Shown here piece after piece: positions 59,501 to 64,000 of a DNA stretch of 64,000 bases. How positions within the stretch are numbered: the first letter of the stretch is position 1; each line of letters opens with the position of its first letter. Made by a program: the position numbers and the translations under genes. Source of the DNA: Fusarium oxysporum f. sp. lycopersici 4287. Its lineage: Eukaryota > Ascomycota > Sordariomycetes > Hypocreales > Nectriaceae. A model generated the notes under the pieces. It did no database searches, was not told the origin of the DNA, and was given only the letters and a program-made list of their open reading frames with translations. The stretch spans positions 1,785,815 through 1,849,814 of the forward strand of contig NC_030994.1 in the NCBI RefSeq assembly GCF_000149955.1, in the 5' to 3' direction.

Positions 59501-59919
59501 TCGTACAGAGAGAGATAGAGATTGAGATTGAGAGAGATTTGAGAAACATGTGGCGCTCCCTGACTTTTATCGACGAAACAGGAATATAAGAGAAGAGAAG
59601 AGAGAAATGCATACATCCGTTTGTAAGCAAGAGAGGAAAATTGCCCTTTTTTTCCCATAACACGGAACGGGGGTATCACAGGCCTGAACTGTAATAATGC
59701 TTGAAGATACTGAGAAAAGAGTAATGGAAGCAACAGAAGCAAGCACAAGAGAGAAATCCACAGAAACGTGAGAAAGAAGAAAGGGGAATCATGAAAAGCG
59801 GACAAAGAGAAACCCGTCCCGGGGCATGATCAAGTGGTAGACACCTCCGCCCCGATACCACCATGTCCAGCTTTCGTCCAGCTTTTTGGCTTGTCTTGCT
59901 CTGGTTTGGTTGTTGCCCC
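56534..59919. other. 3.4-kb intergenic between YAK1 5' end and PUB1 3' end
   Basis: The first ~600 bases are probably YAK1 leader and promoter. There are two TACC-type motif copies (57258-57265, 57565-57580). 57590-57860 is AT-rich. Frames at 56811-57143 and 58894-59274 show no domain. The stretch 59400-59800 is probably PUB1 3' flank. I find no RNA gene. Confidence 0.5.
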
Positions 59920-61579
59920 CTAGGCCTGATAACCACCAAATCCATTGTTGAAGTTCTGTCCAGGGCGAGGCTGGGCCCATTCAGCATTGGGAGGCTGTTG
60001 GCCCCTGCCGTAGCCGCCCGCGCTTTGAGGAGCAGCATATCCCATTGGTGATCCAGCATAGCCGGCCGGTGATCCAGTTTGTGGTCCACCGTAGTTTCCA
60101 GGCTGTCCTCCGTACTGGGCTAAGTCATTGTCAGCTACTGCTACGATTAAGCTTTGCTCACATTTCGCTTACCACCGTACTGAGGATAGTATGTAGGCGT
60201 GCCCGGGAAGCCAGGAGCTTGAGCACTCTGTGGGCTGTAAGGCTGAGCAGGGTCAAAGGCTCCTTGAGCACTAGGCGTCTTGTCCTTGCCCCACTGTGGT
60301 CAATTGTCAGCTGCCATCTCTGAATTGCAACACGGGTAAAACATACACTGCACTTGAGGGGTCGTCCGTTAACGTTATACCCGTTCATCTGGCAGATCGC
60401 CATAGCCGCGTTCTCGTGGGTATCCATCTTAATGAAAGCAAAACCTCGATCGGCCTGGAATCGAGACTCAACAACGAAACCGAAGTTTTGGAACAGAGGA
60501 ACCACATCGTTGGGAGTTGTGTAAGGTGTAAGGTTGCCGACATAGACAGTTGTCTGCCAGCTGGGAGTTTGAGTCAGAATAACCTCGTAACTAGCGACGC
60601 CATGTGCTGGGAATTGGTGGTGCCCGTAAGGGGTGGTAGGCGTCATGCCCATCGCCTGCATAGCTTGCTGCTGGGCCATTGAAGGTTGGCCCTTCTGGTT
60701 TGCCCAATTGCATCGGATGGCTCGCGAGCCGAGCCACTCGCCGTCCATGGAGCTCAGAGCCTTTTCGGCTTCAGGGCGGTCGCGGAAGGCAACAAAACCG
60801 TAACCTCGAGATCGGCCGGTCTTCATATCCCACATGACACGAGCCTCTGAAACGGAACCAAAAGCAGAGAAAGCTTGAAGGAGGACCTCATCGTTGACTT
60901 CGTTGGACAAATCACCGACAAAGATGTGGAAATGATTCGAGGTGTCCTCCTTGTTGGTAGTGTTCGACTGATAGGCCCAGTTGACTCGGATTTCCTAAGC
61001 TACGGTTAGCGGGCGACGTTCGAGATGTTGTTGGATTTCGTTGAGGGGCAATGTACCGATTGGTGAACTCGTCGTCCATTGAGGGTCTGCATAGCACGCT
61101 CAGCGGCACCAGGGTCGTCATACTCGACAAAGCCATAGTTATAACCACGCGCCTGTGAATGCACTGTTAGCCCACCATGCCACATCCACAAAATTTCTTA
61201 GGATTGTAGCAAGACCTACGTTCTTGTCGGGAATGATCTTGACGTTCTGAACATGACCCGTAGTCTCGAAGATCTGACGCAAGACTTCCTCAGTTACACG
61301 CTGGTCCAAACCACCAATGTAGAGGGCACGCTTGTTGGGCTCAGGGGCAGCACGACGGAAGCCACCTGCACTGGTGGGCGACATGATGCCTCCTTGATCG
61401 GCAGCGGATCTGGGGGAGGTGATGGCAGTCGGGATCGGGTTGGTATTCTGAGGGATATGCAGAGGCGGAGGGGCCATAGGCTGTCCATTCTGGCCAGCTT
61501 CGAAGCCAGGGGCGCCGGCACCAGCCTGAGGGGGGGGAGGCAGCTGGCCTGGGTTAGAGGGCGTTCCAGCGTCGGCCAT
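59920..61579 (-). CDS. PUB1: Poly(U)/poly(A)-binding protein with three RRMs (Pub1/TIA-1 type), 474 aa
   Basis: mRNA-binding stability factor and stress-granule component. Five exons: 61220-61579, 61057-61152, 60347-60994, 60173-60293 and 59920-60119 (introns 53-67 nt). N-terminal 80 residues are Pro/Gly-rich. RRM1 about 84-158 (RNP2 LYIGGL; RNP1 YNYGFVEY), RRM2 about 174-250 (IFVGDL; RGYGFVAF), RRM3 about 300-370 (VYVGNL; RGFAFIKM). The linker after RRM2 has the family-typical CNWANQKG. The C-terminal 100 residues are Gly/Gln/Tyr/Pro-rich, a prion-like tail ending FNNGFGGYQA. The call is firm for the Pub1/TIA-1 group. It stands head to head with the last gene across 2.1 kb. Confidence 0.95.
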
Positions 61580-63727
61580 GTTGTATGATATCGTGTCTGG
61601 GGTGATGATCAAGAAGGATGAGTAACGGAAGGATAGGACGACAAAGCAGAGGTAGAAGAGGAATTGGAGGCTACCTATGAGCTGTGTTGTACTGAAGTCG
61701 GTCGGTCGAGGTGGAGAGTCGGCGGTCGGTGACAATATGTACCTGTACCTCCTAGCGTTTGACAGGACAGGGGTCCAACTGGACGAGTAGACAACCTGGA
61801 GCTAAGAGTGACACGGTGGGCACAGGGAGAGAGAGAGGGGCCGGCGTCTGGGTCTGGTCTGACAACGGGGTCCAGACGAAAGCTTTGGGACTGGGGTGGG
61901 AGGTTGTAGTGGAAACTCCAACGTCTGAAATCTCCAAGAAGCGGTTGATGGCGACGCGAACGAAGGCGCAAGCTTTCGGAGAGGAGCGATCGAATTGTTG
62001 CGCGTGCGTGCAGTTTGGCACAGTAACACAGGAGCGGAACGAGACGGTGGCCTTGGCTTGATCGTGGCCGGTTGTGAGACGTGGGGGGGTTTAATTTGAT
62101 GGAGATGAGAGCTGGTCGACAGGCTGAAAGAAGGCGTGCAGATGGTGCTTTTCCGTAGCCTGGCGCGCACAGAATCGAAGACCGGCAAAGAGACGTAGAA
62201 AAGGCAGAAACTGACTCAAATAAAGAGACAAGTTGAGAGCAACAAGAGAGGAGATGGCGTGACAGAAGAGAGCTACAATAGAGAAGCAGTGTGATACGAT
62301 GATGGAAGTCGATGATATGAAAAGGAAATTGAACGGAGGAACCGAAAGGAACCGTAAAAGCCCAAAAGAAACCTGATACAAGGACCACTCCAACGAGATT
62401 ATGACTATGAATGCTTGAGAGGAGAGAAGTAAAAGAAGAAGCTGACGAGAAGTGGATGATGGAGGGGCATACATAGCCTTACATATGGACGGATATCGCC
62501 TTGTACCTCTCACTGCATAGTTCATCGTACAGTGAGCTGAGGTACACGGGCGGTGGTTGGTCGGTAAGGTAGGTAAGGTAAGGTGCTTTCCCTTACCGAC
62601 TCTCGAAGCCCGACAGACCATGCATGTATATTGATCAGCGATTGGTTGTTTGTTGTTCTAGGCGCCATGATTTGACCAAAGTGTCAGGGTTAAGAGTGAA
62701 GGAAGAGGGGAATGGGATAGAGCCGAACAAACTGCATTGGACCTTGGAGAAGCGGGCAGAGGGTTTGCATGGGCTGAGCTGGGACTCGAAGTAGCTTATA
62801 TCATGTCACATAAGTTATCACATATCAACTATTTTAGCATAGGTAATCCTTACAACAAGTGGTGAAGGGGAGCTGCATGTTAATATAGGTGTAATTCGAT
62901 GTATGTACATGTACTTGGCCCTCCAACTTGTCTCTGCTACAGCGACCCATCCATTACCTACTGGCCTTATAGAGCATTGGCATATTCCCCTGGAATTGAA
63001 TACTTGAGGGGTATAAAGTTTATATAAAGACGTCAAAGACAGACTTGGCTGGAGACCAAGAATAAGAGCAACGTTGAGCTTTGCAAAAGTCAGAGGTGAT
63101 GATTGGAGGGCAAAGGTGTAAGTGGTTAAACTGGGGTCATTTCCTTCAAAGTACCTTAACGGAGGGCGATAGCCCAGGAACGACATAAATATAAGCAGAT
63201 CTATGTACCGAAGCAGTTCTTTTGGATATATGGCATTTTTTTTATAGTCAGATCTCCAAGGCTATGTCAGTAGGTACAGCTAACTCTTCTAGATGCCAAC
63301 GTTTTCTTTTTGCCAAGCAACCCGTTCCGTACGATCAGGACTGCAACACTCAAAGGTCTCAATCATATGGCTCGTACACAGATATTTAGGCTCTAAAAGG
63401 CTCCCAGAGTTTCCCTAAGGATAAAAATATGCGAAGCTACTTTCAATTTTCAGCGAGTCTGGTTGGTTGCTCACGGTTGTCCTTGTCAGTGAATCCATCC
63501 AACTCAAAACCTTAGTGAGGTGCACGTGATGTCGTTCCTCTGGACGCGCTTAACACTTAACCTGGGGCTGAACTGGGTCTAGCAAGAAGTGCACCTCTTG
63601 GGCTCTCCCTAACTTTGTTCAGCAACGACGATATCTGACCGTCCTTTGACAACTAAACTAACATAACTTCCCATAATTCGTTTGAACGGCTTCTCAGTAT
63701 CTACCAGAACTGTCGCCTGGTACAGCC
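61580..63727. other. Divergent region between PUB1 and the last gene
   Basis: On the PUB1 side, 61580-62500 is strongly pyrimidine-rich on the minus strand, consistent with a long leader. Frames there are compositional. A cluster of GGTAAGGTAGGTAAGGTAAGG lies at 62562-62582. 62790-63280 is AT-richer. No gene is seen. Confidence 0.5.
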
Positions 63728-64000
63728 ATGGCTTCCCAATCTCATCAGGAGCCGGACCCGCTGGATGTCTTGCAGAATATGGTCAACGATGTCGTAAGTG
63801 TCACCTCCATCCTTATAATGACTTGAACAAATTTCTGACGCTTCGTTACAGCTGGTACATACTGGTAAGGCTCTCAGAGCTTCCCGCAAGGATGCTCAAG
63901 GGAGTACGCAGTCTACTCAGTCAACCCTCAAGTCCAAGTTGCCCGAGTCTATTGACGGTTTCCGGGAAGCCTTACACAAGCTCGAGTGGGATATTGTAAG
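63728..64000 (+). CDS. Partial gene, 5' end only, not recognised
   Basis: Exon 1 is 63728-63793 (MASQSHQEPDPLDVLQNMVNDV) and a 58-nt intron (GTAAGT...TTACAG) follows. Exon 2 starts at 63852 (LVHTGKALRASRKDAQGS, then Ser/Thr-Gln-rich, then ESIDGFREALHKLEWDI). The last bases, GTAAG at 63996-64000, could be the next donor. The visible part looks like a small helical, coiled-coil-forming protein with an acidic/amphipathic pattern. It is reminiscent of small Mediator subunits, but this is a weak impression and I do not assign it. Confidence 0.65.

Noticed and set aside
61675..62388. 237-codon minus-strand frame upstream of PUB1
   Set aside because: Ser/Leu/Pro-rich with no domain. It sits in the pyrimidine-rich leader of PUB1, where such frames arise from composition.

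Overview
The window is about 64 kb of a filamentous ascomycete nuclear genome, most likely a Sordariomycete close to Fusarium. This rests on many short spliceosomal introns (mostly 43-67 nt, often with GCTAAC or CTGAC branch sites), purine-rich ATG contexts, long pyrimidine-rich leaders, and protein sequences that read as Hypocreales-like from general knowledge of these families. No database was searched. It is a draft assembly: one 231-base N run lies inside a gene, and two conserved genes carry single-base homopolymer indels.

Layout, left to right: a partial disordered protein gene with an in-frame TAG (+); cytosolic Phe-tRNA synthetase beta FRS1 (-); PP2A scaffold TPD3 (+, frameshifted); EF1A lysine methyltransferase EFM4 (-); ribosome anti-association factor TIF6 (-); a Q-rich conserved coiled-coil protein (-); a gene-poor stretch; a small Cys-rich protein (+); a cytochrome P450 with a 4-nt microexon (+); eIF5 (+); a THOC1-guanylate kinase fusion (-), head to head with the Aquarius/Cwf11 spliceosomal helicase (+, with the N gap); a 3.7-kb gene-free stretch; eIF4G (+, frameshifted, with a 333-nt in-frame intron-like segment); DNA polymerase alpha POL1 (-); a Ser-rich orphan with an internal TAG (+); a mitochondrial PPR-type protein (-); an RRM/RGG nucleic-acid-binding protein (+); the DYRK kinase YAK1 (-); the three-RRM protein PUB1 (-); and the start of an unrecognised gene at the right edge (+).

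Most genes are housekeeping genes, and the set is rich in translation and mRNA metabolism: FRS1, TIF6, TIF5, eIF4G, EFM4, PUB1, THOC1, Aquarius and an ALY-like RRM protein. I see no secondary-metabolite cluster around the lone P450, and no convincing transposon, tRNA, rRNA or CRISPR.

The observations most worth a second look are the THOC1-guanylate kinase fusion, whose kinase module lacks several nucleotide-kinase residues; the stop-free, length-divisible-by-three intron in eIF4G; two reading frames interrupted only by TAG, which in Fusarium relatives can be corrected by A-to-I mRNA editing; and a small seven-ligand Cys/His protein.
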